A stretch of 64,000 nucleotides of DNA from Dugong dugon (taxonomy: Eukaryota > Chordata > Mammalia > Sirenia > Dugongidae). Both the position numbers and the translations under genes were made by a program. Numbering within the stretch: the stretch's first letter is position 1; every line of letters starts with the position of its first letter. Shown here in pieces: positions 24,412-36,022 of the stretch. The stretch covers positions 6,680,001 through 6,744,000 of the forward strand of contig CM057474.1 of NCBI GenBank assembly GCA_030035585.1, read 5' to 3'. Below the pieces are notes generated by a model. The model had not been told where the DNA came from and ran no database searches. It saw only the letters and a list, made by a program, of their open reading frames with translations.

Positions 24412-24583
24412 GACAACTGGTGGAGCAGTGGTTAAGGGCTCGGCTGCTAGTCAAAAGGATGGCAGTTTGAATCCACAAGCCACTCCTTGGAAACTCTATG
24501 TTTCCAAACCCTATGGGGGCAGTTCTACTCTGTCTTATAGGGGTGCTATGAATCGGAATCAACTTGACAGCAACACATTTCAC
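24412..24583 (+). mobile_element. AfroSINE, short form with small internal duplication
   Basis: Sense copy: 'GGTGGAGCAGTGGTTAAGG', 'GTTTGAATCCACAAGCC', 'CTCCTTGGAAACTCTATG', then a repeated 'TTTCCAAACCCTATGGGGG', and tail 'TGCTATGAATCGGAATCAAC'. Confidence 0.87.
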
Positions 24584-24771
24584 AGAACAGTTAGAAAATA
24601 CAAGAAAAACGAAAGTTTCAGGCTTAAAGAATCACAGCAAGATTTTCTGTAGCTGAATATAGAGTGGTATATGGAGTGATCATGCTCCACACATTGATGT
24701 AACACCATCACATTTTCCCTTTAGCATTAAGCTACAGAAATTTTCATTAAAAATGTGAGCAGATTATTTTG

Positions 24772-25010
24772 GTATGTACTGAAGGAAGAAGTCCAAGCTG
24801 CACTGAAGGCATTGGTGAAAAACAAGGCTCCCGGAATTGATGGGATACCAACTGAGATGTTTCAACAAACAGATGTAACTCTGGAAGTGCTTACTCATCT
24901 ATGCCAAAAAATTTGGAAGACAGCTACCTGGCCATATACATGCCCACTCGAAAGAAAGGTGATCCAATGGATTATGGAAATTATTGAACAATGTCTTTAA
25001 TATCACAAGC
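24772..25010 (+). mobile_element. RTE retrotransposon, upstream segment of split copy
   Basis: Encodes the start of an RTE-clade reverse transcriptase: 'KNKAPGIDGIPTEMF' followed by 'LEVLTHLCQKIWKTATWP', readable at 24755-25000. The segment stops at 'CAAGCAAGTAA' where an L1 has inserted. It continues at 32212 with 'GCAAGTAAAATTTTGCTG'. RTE encodes an endonuclease/RT protein and is a likely driver of AfroSINE movement. This copy has no endonuclease part. Confidence 0.85.
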
Positions 25011-25020
25011 AAGTAATTTT
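25009..25020 (+). repeat. Left target-site duplication of the antisense L1
   Basis: 'GCAAGTAATTTT' merges with the L1 poly-T. The matching copy at the other end is 'GCAAGTAAAATTTT' at 32212-32225. Confidence 0.7.
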
Positions 25021-25972
25021 TTTTCTTTAGATGAAGGTTTACAGAACAAGCTGGCTTCTCATTACACAGTTAGTATGCATATTGTTTCATGACATTGGTG
25101 AACAACCTCATGACATGTCAACACTCTCCCCTTCTCGACCTTGGGTTCCCTATTACCAGCTTTCCTGTCCCCTTCTGCCCTGGGCTGGTGTTCCCCCTTA
25201 AGTCTCATTTTGTTTTATGGGCCTGCCTAATCTTTGGCAGAAGGGTGAACCTTGGGAGTGATTTCATCACTGAGCTAAAAGGGTGCTAGGGGCCATATTC
25301 TCGGAGTTTCTCCAGTCTCTGTCAGTCCAATAAGTCTGGTCTTTTTTTGTAAGTTATAATTTTGTTCTACATTTTTCTGCAGCTCTGTCCAGGACCCTCT
25401 ATTGTGATCCTTCTCAGAGCAGTCAGTGGTGGTAGCCGGGCACCATCTAGTTGTACTGGACTCAGTCTGGTGGAAGCCATAGTAGTTGTGGTCAATCAGT
25501 CCTTTGGACTAATCTTTCCCTTGTATCTTTCAGTTTTCTTCATTCTCCCTTGGTCCCAAAGGGTGAGACCAGTGGAGTATCTTGGATGGCCATTCACAGG
25601 CTTTTAAGACTCCAGATGCTACTCACCAAAGTAGAATGTAGAACATTTTCTTTATAAACTATGTTACGCCAATGGAGCTAGATATTCCCCGAGACCATGG
25701 TCCCCACAGCCCTCAGCCCAGCAATTCGGTCCCTCAGGAAGTTTGGATGTGCCTCTGGAGCTTCCATGACCTTGCCTTGTAGAAGTTGTGCTGGCTTCCC
25801 CAGTATTGTGTACTGTCTTACCCTTCACCAAAGTCACCACTTATCTATTGTCTGTTTAGTGTTTTTCCCTCCCACCCTTCCCCTCCCTTGTAACCATCAA
25901 AGATTGTTTCTTTTTGTGTGTAATCCTTTTCATGAATTTTTACAGTAGTGGTCTCATACAATATTTGTCCTC
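25021..25972 (-). other. L1 3' untranslated region
   Basis: About 950 bases between the T-run and the ORF2 stop. The same sequence, in sense, ends the second L1 (about 53400-54427), including the parts around 'CATCTAGTTGTACTGGACTC' and 'GGTGAGACCAGTGGAG'. The plus-strand frames here are chance. Confidence 0.75.
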
Positions 25973-28900
25973 TCATGATTGACTTATTTCACTCAGCAAA
26001 ATTCCCTCCAGATTCATCCATGTTATGAGATGCTTCCAAGATTGATCATTGTTCTTTATCATTGCATAATACTCCACTGCGTGTCTTAAGTACCATAGTT
26101 TGTTTACCCATTCATCTGTTAATGGGCATCTAGGTTGTTTGTATCTTTTTGCTACTGTGAACAATGCTGCAATGAACACGGGTATTTATATGTCTATCCG
26201 TGTGACAACTCATTTCTCTATGATATATCCCTAGGAGTGGGATTGCTAGATCATATGGTATGTCTATTTCTAGCTTTCTAAGGAAGCACCGTATCATTTT
26301 CCAAAATTGTTATATCGTTTTGCATTTCCACCAGCAGTGCATAAGAGTTCCAATCTTCCTGTACCCTCTCCAACATATGTTAATTTCTGTTTTATTGGTT
26401 CATGCCAGTAACGGTGGGAGGATATTGTATCTCATTGTGGTTTTGATTTGCATTTCTCTAATGGTTAGTGATTGTGAGCATTTCCTCATATGTCTGTTAG
26501 CCACTTGAATGTCTTCTTTGGTGAAGTGTCTGTTCATTTTCTTTGCCCATTTTTTAATTGGATTATTTCTTTTTGTTGTAGAGGTGTTGGATTTTCTTGT
26601 AGATTTTAGAGATTAGACCTTTGTCTTATTTGTAATAGCCAAGAATGTTTCCCAGTCTGTAAGTTCTCTTTTTACTCTTTTGGTGAAGTCTTCTGATAAG
26701 CATAAGTGTTTAATTTTTAGAAGATCCCAGTTAGCTAGTTTATCTTCTGGAGTTTGTGTGTTCTTGGTTATGTCTTGTATCTGTTAATGCCATGTACTAG
26801 GGCCTTTAGTGTTGATGCTATTTTTTCTTCTATGAACTTTATTCTTTTTACTTTTATATTTAGGTCTTTGATCCATTTTGAATTAGTTTTTGTGTATGGT
26901 GTGAGGTATGGGTCCTGTTTCATTTTTTTGCAGATGGATATCCAGTTTTGCCAGCACCATTTGTTAAAAGACTGTCTTTTCCCCATTGGATGGATTTGGG
27001 GCCCTGTCGAAGATCAGGTGACCATAGGTGGATGGATTTACTTCTGGGTTCTCAATTCTGTTCCATTGGTCAATGTATCTGTTGTTGTACCAGTATCAGG
27101 CTGTTACCACTACCGTAGCTGTGTAGTTGGTTCTGAGGCAGGTAGTGCGAATCCTCCTACTTTATTCTTTCTCTTCAATAGGGCTTTAACCTATCTGGGG
27201 CCTCTTCCCTTTCCATATGAAGTTAATGATTGGTTTTTCCATCTCGTTAAAGAATGTTGTTGGTATTTGGATTGGGATTGCATTGTATTTGTAAATTGCT
27301 TTGGGTAGAATTGTCATTTTCACAGCGTTGACTCTATCTATCCATGGGCATGGTATGTTTTTCCATTTATATAGATCTCTTTTGGTTTCTTACAGTAGTG
27401 TTTTGTAGTTTTCTTTGTTAGAAATACCTAGTTAGATTTATTCCTAAGTATTTTAATTTTTTAGGGGCTATTATAAATGGTACTGTTTTCCTGATTTCCT
27501 TTTCATTGTTCTCTTTATTGGTGTATAGGAATCCAATTGACTTTTGTGTGCTTATTTTGTATCTTACTACTCTGCTGAATCTTTCTCTTAGTTCCAGTAG
27601 TTTTCTCATGGAGTCTTTTGGGTTTTCTATGTATGGTATCATATTATCTGCAAATAGGGACAGTTTTACTTGTTTGATACCAGTTTGGATGCCCTTTATT
27701 TCTTTTTCTTGCCTTTTTGCTCTAGCTAGGACTTCCAGCACAATGTTAAACAGGAGTGATGACAAAGCCATCCTTGTCTTGTTCCTGTTCTCATGGGGAA
27801 TGTTTTCAGCCTCTCTCCATTAAAAATGATGTTGGCTGTTGCTTTTGTATAAATGCCTTTTATTATGTGGTGGAATTTCCCTTTTATACCTATTTTATTG
27901 AGAGTTTTTTATCAGGAATGGGTGTTGGACTTTACTGAATGTCTTTTCTTGATGATGATGATCATGTAATTCTTTTCTTTCCTTTTATTTATGTGGTGGA
28001 TTATGTTGATTGATTTTCTAATGTTGAACCATCCTTGCATACCTGGCTTAAATCCTACTTGGTTGTAGTGTATAATTTTTTTTTTTTTTTGATATGATGC
28101 TGAATTCTATTCACTAGAATTTTGTTGAGAATTTTTGCATCTACATTCATAAGAGATATTGGTCTATGATTTTCTTTTTTTGTGGGGTCTCTGCTTGGTT
28201 TTGGTATCAGGGTTACCCTGGGTTTGTAATATGAATTCAGAAGTATCGCTTCCTTTTCTATATTCTGAAATAATTTGAGTAGTACTGGTGTAAGCTCTTC
28301 TCTGAATGTTTGGTAGAATTCTCCAGTGAAGCCATCTGGGCCAGGGCTTTTTTTTTTGTTGTTGGGAGTTTTTTAAATTACCTTTTCAGTCTCTTCTCTT
28401 GTTATGAGTCTGTTCAGATTTTCAACATCATTTATGATAGTTTGGGTAGTTAGTATGTTTCCAGAAATTTGTCCATTTGCTCTAGGTTTTCAAATTCGTT
28501 GGAGTATTGTTTTTCATAATACTCTGTTATGATACTTTATATTTTAGTTGGGTGTGTTGTAATGTCCCTCATTTCTTTTCTTAGTTGGGTTATTTGCATC
28601 CTCTGCTGTTTTTGTTTTGTCAGTTTGGCCAGTGGTTTGTTGATTTTGTTGATCCTTTCAAAGAACCAACTTTTGGTGTTGTTAATTCTTTCCATTGTTT
28701 TTCTATTCTCTATTTCATTTATTTCTGCTCTGATCATTATGATTTCCTTTCCTCTGGTTGTTGTGGGCTTTTTTTTTGTTTGTTTGTTTTGTTTTTTGCT
28801 ATTCTCTTTCTATTTGTTCGAGCTGTGTAGCTAATGTTTTGATTTTGTTCCTCTCTTCTCTTTTGATGTGTGCATCTATTGCCATAAATTGACCTCTGAC

Positions 28901-29776
28901 CACTGCCTTTGCTGTGTCCCAAAGATTTTGGTATGAAGTGTTTTCATTCTCATTTGATTCTCGGAATTTTTTGTTTCCATCTCTGGTTGCTTCTATTACC
29001 CAGTGGTTTTTAAGCAGGGTGTTATTTAGTTTCTATGTAATTGATTTTTTTTCCTTGTTCTTCCTGTTGTTAATTTCTACTTCGATGGTGTTGTGGTCAG
29101 AGAAGATACTTTGTACAATCTCAGTGTTTTGGATTTTGTTGAAGGTTGCTCTGTGGCCTAAATTGTGGTCTATTATGGAGACGTTCCATGTGCATTGGAA
29201 AAGAATGTGTACTTTGCACCTGTTCAGCAGAGTGTTCTATATATGTCTATGAGATCAAGTTGGCTGATTGTGCCCTTTAGCTCTTCTATATCTTTGTAGA
29301 GTTTCTTTCTAGATGTTCTGTACTTTACCAAGCGTGGTGTGTTGAAGTTTCCTACTATTATTGTGGAACTGTTAATTTTTTTCAGAGCTGTTAGAGTTTG
29401 TTTTATGTACTTTGGAGCCTTGTCATTGTGTGTGTAGATGTTTATTACAGTTATGTCTTCATGATGATCATCCCTTTAATCATTATATAGTGCCCTTCTT
29501 TCTCTTTTATGGCGGATTTTGTTTTAAAGTCTATTTTATCTGAGATTAGTATTGCCACTCCTGCTCTTTTTTGGTAGCTGTATGCTTGATACATTTTTTC
29601 CATCATTTGACTTTTAATATGTTTACTTCTTTGTTTCTAAGGTGTATCTCTTGTAGACAGCATATTGATGGATCCTGTTTTCTTATCCAGTCTGTCACTC
29701 TCCGTCTCTTTATGGGTGCATTTAGGCCACTTAAATGCAGTGTAATTATTGATAATCATGAGTTTATTGCTGTCAT
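25973..29776 (-). pseudogene. L1 ORF2 (endonuclease/reverse transcriptase), broken
   Basis: About 3.8 kb, close to the 1,275 codons of human ORF2p. It begins with an endonuclease-like N terminus near 29776 ('SIITLHL...' region). RT sequence appears at 27418-27771 with '[12 protein letters not shown]' and the palm motif as 'LSLFADN' (27643-27654), so the second catalytic aspartate of FADD has become Asn. The C-terminal part at 25973-26179 has 'PRCPLTDEWVNKLWY' and 'EYYAMIKNN', matching the L1 C-terminal region. Multiple frameshifts and stops mean it is inactive. Confidence 0.88.
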
Positions 29777-30234
29777 TTTTTAGTGCTTTCTTTTGTGGTG
29801 CTGTCGTTCTCTTTGTTCCTCTTACTCTACTGTGCTGAGTTCCTTCTGTTTGCGGATTTCTTTTTTTCATTTCCTTTTTGTGTAGATTTTGTTTTTACTG
29901 AGACTTTATGTTTTTCTTCTTTATTTTGATGAGTAAGTTGGTTAACTTCCTTTGTGTTTACCTTGAAATTTATCCTTATCTGCCTAGAGTTGAACCAATC
30001 AGTTATTACTTGGTATCACCTTGCCTTCCCCTCCATTAGAAAGTTCTATACCTACACCATTTATTCCCTCTTCTAGTCTTCTGATGTTGTCGTCATTTAC
30101 AGATTAACTGCTTCGGTTCCCTCTTGTAATTCTTTTGGTTTTGGATAGTCTTTGAGAGTTCATTTCCTAGACTGGTATCTGGCTGCTATGATCTTGTGTC
30201 CTAGATTCAGGCTGTGGTCTGCTGTTTTTTTGTT

Positions 30235-31234
30235 TTAAAACCGAAGTACTCCCTTTAATAATTCTTGTAAGTTTGGTTTGTTTTTTTCATATTCCCTTAG
30301 TTTCTGTTTATCTGGAAATGTTTTAAGTTCACCATCGTATTTGAATGTTTTGCAGCATACATTATCTTGGTTCACAATTTTTTTTTCTTTCAAGGTTTTA
30401 TATAGTCTTCCCTTTGCTTTCTTGCCTGCATGGTTTCTGCTGAGTAATCAGAGCTCAGTCTTAGTGTTTCCCCTCTGTATGTGACTTTTTTTTTCCTCAA
30501 GCTGCTCTCAGTATTCTTTGTCTTTGGTTTTAGTGAGTGTGGTTATGAAATACCTTGGTGATTTTCTTTTGGGGTCTATCCTATATGGGGTTCGTTGGGC
30601 TTCTTGAATGGACAGCTTTTCATCTTTCATGATATTGGGGAAGTTTTCTGTCAGCAGTTTTTCAATGATCCTCTCTGTGTTTTTTGTTTTCTCCCCCTGT
30701 TCTGGAACTCCAATCACTGGCAAATTTTTGCTTTTGATTGTATCCCACATAATTCTCAGAGTTTCTTCATTTTTCTTCATTCTTTTTCTGATTTTTCCTC
30801 AAAGTTGTATCCAAGTGTTTGTCTTCAATTTTGATGATCCTGTTGTCCATTGTTTCAAACCTGTTCCTCAGCCTTTCTATGACACTGTCTATTCCCGAAA
30901 TCTTGTTGTTTATCTTATGAATTTCTAATTGTTGTTTTTGTATGATTTCTAGTTGTGAATTTATTTGGCATTTTGTTCCTGTATTATTTTCCCGAATTCT
31001 TCCATTTTTGTCTGTATTTTCCATGAATTTGTCTATTTTTTTCTTCATTTTTGTCTGCTTTTGCTTCAACTCTTGGATAGCTCTGAATATTAGCGATTGG
31101 AATTCCCTATCAAGTAGTTCTAGTGCCTTTTATTTTACTGGAAAGTCATCTGGTGTTTTATTTTGGATGTCTACTGGAACCATCCAGTCCTGTTTTTTCC
31201 TATGTTTTGATATTGTCTGCTGCCTTAGAGATAT
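30235..31234 (-). pseudogene. L1 ORF1 (RNA-binding protein), broken
   Basis: Homologous to the intact frame at 62919-63968. Pieces read as coiled coil at 30767-31069 ('IDKFMENTDKNGRIRENN') and as RRM and C-terminal parts at 30508-30780 ('LRIMWDTIKSKNLPVIGVPE', 'AQRTPYRIDPKRKSPRY'). The ATG of the intact copy is ATA here (complement of 31232-31234), frames shift at least once, and the C terminus stops at 30235-30237, earlier than in the intact copy. Confidence 0.85.
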
Positions 31235-32208
31235 TCAGTAGTTATTTTCTTCATTTATTGAGTATAGATATGTTTGCTTCATCTTGCTTTTTTGTTTTGT
31301 TTGGTTATGACTGAGCAGGTAGGCTGTACATTCTTTGTTGTTTGCTCATCTGTGGGCACAATAATTTTCACCTCCTTGTCCAATGGGCAGTGCCAGTTGC
31401 TCAGCTATTGTGCAGCAGGGTAGATCCAGCTGAAGAGGAAGGCTGGGATGGGTTGTTTGTGGCATGTACTAGGGCCGACAGGGCAGGCTGAGAATCAGTG
31501 CAGGGCAGGTTCTGGTAGGCCGTGCCTGTGCTGCTCAGGGGTGTGATGTTCAGCTCACGGTGCAGGTAGGCAGGAAGGAGGTAAGAGCTTGTGATGTGTG
31601 GAGCTAAGATGGGTGTGGGAAAGAAGAGAGAGAGGAGAGAGAAACAGGAACCAAAACAAACAAACAAAAAAAAGAGTACTAAGGGAGCAGGCCCTCTGTC
31701 TCCTGCGGGGAGCTCTGTGAACCTGCTTTCCCTTAGTCCCAGTCCATTGATCTCAGATGTGGGCAGGCAGGGTGAATCCAAGCATCATGGAGTCAGCACT
31801 TCTTGGCCAGCCTAGTGACTCCAGCCAGCTAGGAAGCAGTGGAGGCCGAGTGGGGGAAGAAAGATGGGATGTGGGAAAGGGTATATATCTGCTTACTGGA
31901 TACTCAGTCTCAGGCTGGGAGCTCTGGGAAGCTGCTTTCCCATACTCCCATCAATCTCTGACAGGACTCCAAGATGGCAAATCTGTGCTGTGTTAGCTGA
32001 TAGGCGGGACCTCTGCTCTTGTCTGTCCTTGCTGTCTGTTCTCTGTCAGTTTCTTATTCCATTCAATACTTGGCTGAGTTGTTTATCTCTTCATTTGATG
32101 CTTAGGGTTCCAGGACTGCCGTTTGTCTCTGCTTTACTTAGTTTTTCGGGTCTTTGCTTTGCAGGCACAGCGTAGTGCTTCTGTCTATAGCACCATGTTG
32201 GCTCTGCA
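31235..32208 (-). promoter_or_regulatory. L1 5' UTR, internal promoter region
   Basis: About 970 bases upstream of ORF1, GC-richer than the surroundings. Its 5' end aligns with the L1 at 62355-62918, but the middle is longer, including an AG-rich part around 31600-31690. In L1s this region holds the RNA polymerase II promoter. Activity is not shown. Confidence 0.6.
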
Positions 32209-32211
32209 TCT

Positions 32212-32945
32212 GCAAGTAAAATTTTGCTGAAGATAATTCAACAACAGTTGCAGCAGTACATAGACAGGAAACTGTCAAGAAATGCAGGCCAGATTCAGAA
32301 GAGGATGTGGAATGAGGGTTATTACTGATGTCGGATGGGTCTTGGCTGAAAGCAGAGAATGCCAGAAAGACGTTGACCTGTGTTTTACTGACTATGCAAA
32401 GGCATTCAGCTGTATAGATCTTAATAAATTATGAATAACATTGCGAAGAATGGGAATTCCAAAACACTTAATTGTGCTCATTTGGAATTTGTACCTAGAC
32501 CAAAAGGCAGTTGTTTTAAAAAAAACAAGGGGATACTGCATGGTTTAAAATCAGAAAGGAGTGTGTCAGAGTTGTATCCTTTCACCATACTTATTCAATC
32601 TTTATGCTGAGCAAATATTTCGAGACTCTGAACTATAAAAAGAACGCAGCATAAGGATTGGAGGAAAACTCATTAACAACCTGCAATATGCAAACGACAC
32701 AACCTTGCTTGCTGAAAGGGAAGAGGACTTGAAACACTTACTGATGAAGATCAAAACTACAGTCTTCAGTATAGATTACACCTCAACATAAAGAAAACAA
32801 ACATCTTCACAACTAGACCAATAAGCAACATAATGATAAACAGAGAAGAGCTTGAAGTTGTCAAGGATTTCATTTTATTCGTATCCACAATCAACACTCA
32901 TGGAAGGTGCAGTCTAGTGTCCTGTAAAGTCACTGCAAGTCAGAA
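32212..32945 (+). pseudogene. RTE retrotransposon ORF, downstream segment of split copy
   Basis: Continuation of the RTE from 24772-25010. Starts at the duplicated target 'GCAAGTAAAATTTTGCTG'. It contains the RT motif A region ('FTDYAKAF') and the palm motif at about 32687 as 'LQYANDTTLLAE' (YADD changed to YAND). It then reads 'LHLNIKKTN' and 'VVKDFILF'. It is fused to a tail piece near 32925 ('GTCAGAATCCACTCC'-like), missing the last few hundred bases of a full RTE. Frameshifts abound. Confidence 0.82.
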
Positions 32946-33849
32946 TCCACTCCAGGACACACACACACACACTTTCTGCTTAAATGCACATGCATTTAAG
33001 CTTGACTAGATAACTGATAGGTATACGTAAAGCTCCAGAAAAGAAAGTTAACTTATCACACATGACACAACCTTGAAGGTTATAGGTAGAAGAAATTGGT
33101 TAGTGTACACTGATCACTAACTAAGTGGGAGCCAGGCACAGATTTCAAAATTTCTGTTCCCTTGAAAAGATTTCCATTATATTAGCAAACAGAGTCTTAA
33201 GCAATCTTAGCCTGAGGACTTTTTGTTAGGACATTTATATCTCTTTTGCTTTGACTCTGCACTTACTAATGTAGAAAATTGCCAGATCACATTTTGACTC
33301 CTGGTTCATCTCTGTTATAGGAGAGCATGTACTTAACCAATTAAACTTCAAGTTTTCCAGTCTCCATGGCAATGATGCCTCATCAGTGGGTGTATTAAGC
33401 ATGATATGCACATCTCTAGGGCCTGATCACCCTTGGGCACTGATAAGAATAATCATGAGTAGACCTATAACAGATTCCATGACCTCACCCACTACTTCCA
33501 AATGCCCACAGTCCTATTGATAAAACTGCAGGTGATCATGTAGGACTCTACATACACACACAGTAACATAATATAATATCAAATTAAATGGTTTTATTAT
33601 AGGTCAGTAAATCTGCTATCTACATTAGTGTATCTCAGACAATTCAATGAAGCTCTAAAGGTTGTTTTCCCTAAGTGTGTCAGGTGGCTCCACATCTATT
33701 TCCATTTCAGTCAGGTGCTCTGGATTTACCTGTTTTTTAGATTGAGCTTAATAAGATTTTATTTGAAAATTACCGCTCCACAATTGTCAATGTTATGTCT
33801 CTTCAGACCATAATGAAGAAGAATAATAGGGATTAAGAAAATATTAACT
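32946..33849. other. Unique DNA, no gene seen
   Basis: A short (AC)n run lies at about 32957-32971. No repeat family or gene recognised otherwise. Confidence 0.4.
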
Positions 33850-34440
33850 CTAAGCAGTGTGAAAAATTAATGGTATGTAATCATTACACATAAAAATAAA
33901 CATCATTCCCCCCCAAAAACAAAAACAAATAAACAGAAGAATAGAAGAAAAATTGGAACAGATGAGCAAAATCAACAACAAAAAAAGAAAACGCAGAAAT
34001 ATACTTTTAACATAATAGCAGTAAAACCAACCATATAGAAAAAAGGTAAATATTAATATATTAAATACCCCAATCAAAAGGCAGAGATTATTAGAGTGGA
34101 TAAAAAAGCAAGACCTATCAACTCCCTTGGTGAGATATAGGACATATAAATATACTTTAAAAAAAAAAGATAATTGACAGAGATAAAGAGAAATATTTCA
34201 GAATGATAAAGGGTCAATTCATCAAGAAGACATAACATTCATAAGTATTTATGTGCCTTATATTTGAACTACAAAAAACATGGAGCAAATAATGACAGAC
34301 TTAAAGGTAGACATAGAAAATTCTACAATCACGGATAGTTTAATACCCTACATGTGGCAAATAATAAAACAACTTCACAAAAAGTATTCAAGATATAGAA
34401 TATACAATTAACACTGCCAACCACCTGACAGTACTGGGAT
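33850..34440 (+). mobile_element. Old L1M ORF2 fragment (endonuclease region)
   Basis: The order 'AAAAGGCAGAGATTATTAGAG', 'TGGATAAAAAAGCAAGACC', 'AATGATAAAGGGTCAATTC' and 'ATCAAGAAGACATAACATTC' is that of the ORF2 endonuclease region of L1M elements. It is heavily mutated, with no useful frame. Confidence 0.65.
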
Positions 34441-35975
34441 ATCTTGATATACACAGAAAAAAAAAATAACCTTGATTATTTCCTTATATGCCACACAAAA
34501 AATAATTAAAGTTGAAATATAGATCTAGATTTAAAAGCTAAAACTATAACTCCTTTAAATAAAACAAAGAAGGTTTTTGTGACTTTGATGTAAAAAAGTT
34601 TGCTTGCACAAGTCACATAAATCAATAATCAGGGCAATTCTGACAGGCTATTTCAAACCCAGAGCCTCTCCCTTGTACAGATGTTGATTCAAGGGTGCTA
34701 ACTAGTAAACATCCTGTCCCCAGAAATCTGTCTAAACTCTATCTCAGATTATGGTTCCTGGAGAACACAACCTGTGACGGGTAATTAGTTGAGTTAATTC
34801 AAAATATTTTCAACTTTATTTTTTTGAATTGCTAGAAAATGTTTAGAGTTTAACTTAAGTTAATAATAGCATAGTACTTTTAGTTTTCTTACCCTTTGCA
34901 ATAAGGGTTGGCTCCAAAATAATATTTTTTCTCCCTTCTCTCAGATTATGCTATTAACAATAATGACAACTTCTACTTAGTCCTTCTTTAAATTATTTTT
35001 TAACATTATAACATGAATTCTTAGAACATCCTAATAAACACAAAATGCCGTTTTTAAAATCTAATTGCAAATGTTTATGTGGGTTCACAGTCTCATTCTA
35101 CCTAATATTGGCGAGGGCATGGTTTTGAAAGAAATTCTCTTAGGATGGAATTATTATAAAAGTATAGATATGTGTCCATCTTGTAAACTTTCTTTTGCAA
35201 TATGCAAACTTCTTTTAAAAAGACTTTTAGAAAACATGAAAAATATTTTTGTATATTTGGAGGAAGTCTGTGCACCAGTATTTCCCCAAAACTATCATTC
35301 CACTTTTAGGTACTATCACTATTCTGATGAGCTTATATCCCTCTGTTACACACAACTGCTCACATATACTTCTTTCAACAATGAGAGAATTGAAGACAAA
35401 CTACACCAAACGTTTGCACCACCACAGCAACTGAAGAGGCTAAGATCACAGGAGAAGTTAGGACTCTTATGTGTTGTTCACTAGATTCCACCGCTTCTCA
35501 GAAAAAAAAATGAGCTTTAGAGGCAATTTCTTATTTTCTTTTCTATTTTGTACAAGACACCCAGTGAAATATTTACAGGGGAATGGTCCTGCGAGAAGAA
35601 TTAATAGCGACAGAAGGATTTCCTCTACCTGACCTTTTCAGACACCTGCTGTTCTAGAAGCAGCTGCATAGCTCTACATAAACAGGAACACTTATAATTC
35701 ATCTCCTTTTCATGCATGTTTATATTCATGTTTATCTGTGCCAAACAATGGTTAGGTAATCCAAGGTAATTCTTTAAACACAGATGGAGTTGACTGAGGG
35801 TGGATGGAGAATCTATAATGGTCATCCCATCAGCTGTCCAAATGGTTAGTAAGTGAAAAAGGACCATATTAGCTGATAATTTGGTCAATAACACACTCTC
35901 TTGTTTTATCAAAATTTAAAACTTGTAATTATTATTATATGTGAGAAAAATTGAGAAAAAGAAATTTAGATACAA

Positions 35976-35977
<2 letters not shown>
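34441..35977. other. Unique DNA with an unsupported 139-codon frame
   Basis: A frame at 35065-35484 (+) of 139 codons has no domain I recognise and no splice context I trust. Probably chance. Confidence 0.35.

Positions 35978-36019
<42 letters not shown>
35978..36019. repeat. (AT)21 microsatellite
   Basis: 42 bases of perfect AT dinucleotide repeat. Confidence 0.97.

Positions 36020-36022
<3 letters not shown>

Larger units (their letters stand above)
25021..32208 (-). mobile_element. Full-length L1 retrotransposon, antisense
   Basis: A 7.2-kb L1 in minus orientation with all parts in order: poly-A (as T), long 3' UTR, ORF2, ORF1 and a 5' UTR whose start matches the L1 at 62355 (both read '...AGCAAAGAYCCGAAAAACTAAG'). 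It sits inside an RTE with duplicated target sequence on both sides. Both frames are broken. The many frames listed on the plus strand over this stretch are antisense shadows. Confidence 0.92.

Noticed and set aside
26754..27308. 184-codon plus-strand frame
   Set aside because: Complement of L1 ORF2. The A-rich sense strand leaves long open frames on the T-rich opposite strand.
35065..35484. 139-codon frame as a protein gene
   Set aside because: Same reasons. Lies in unique AT-rich DNA without motif support.
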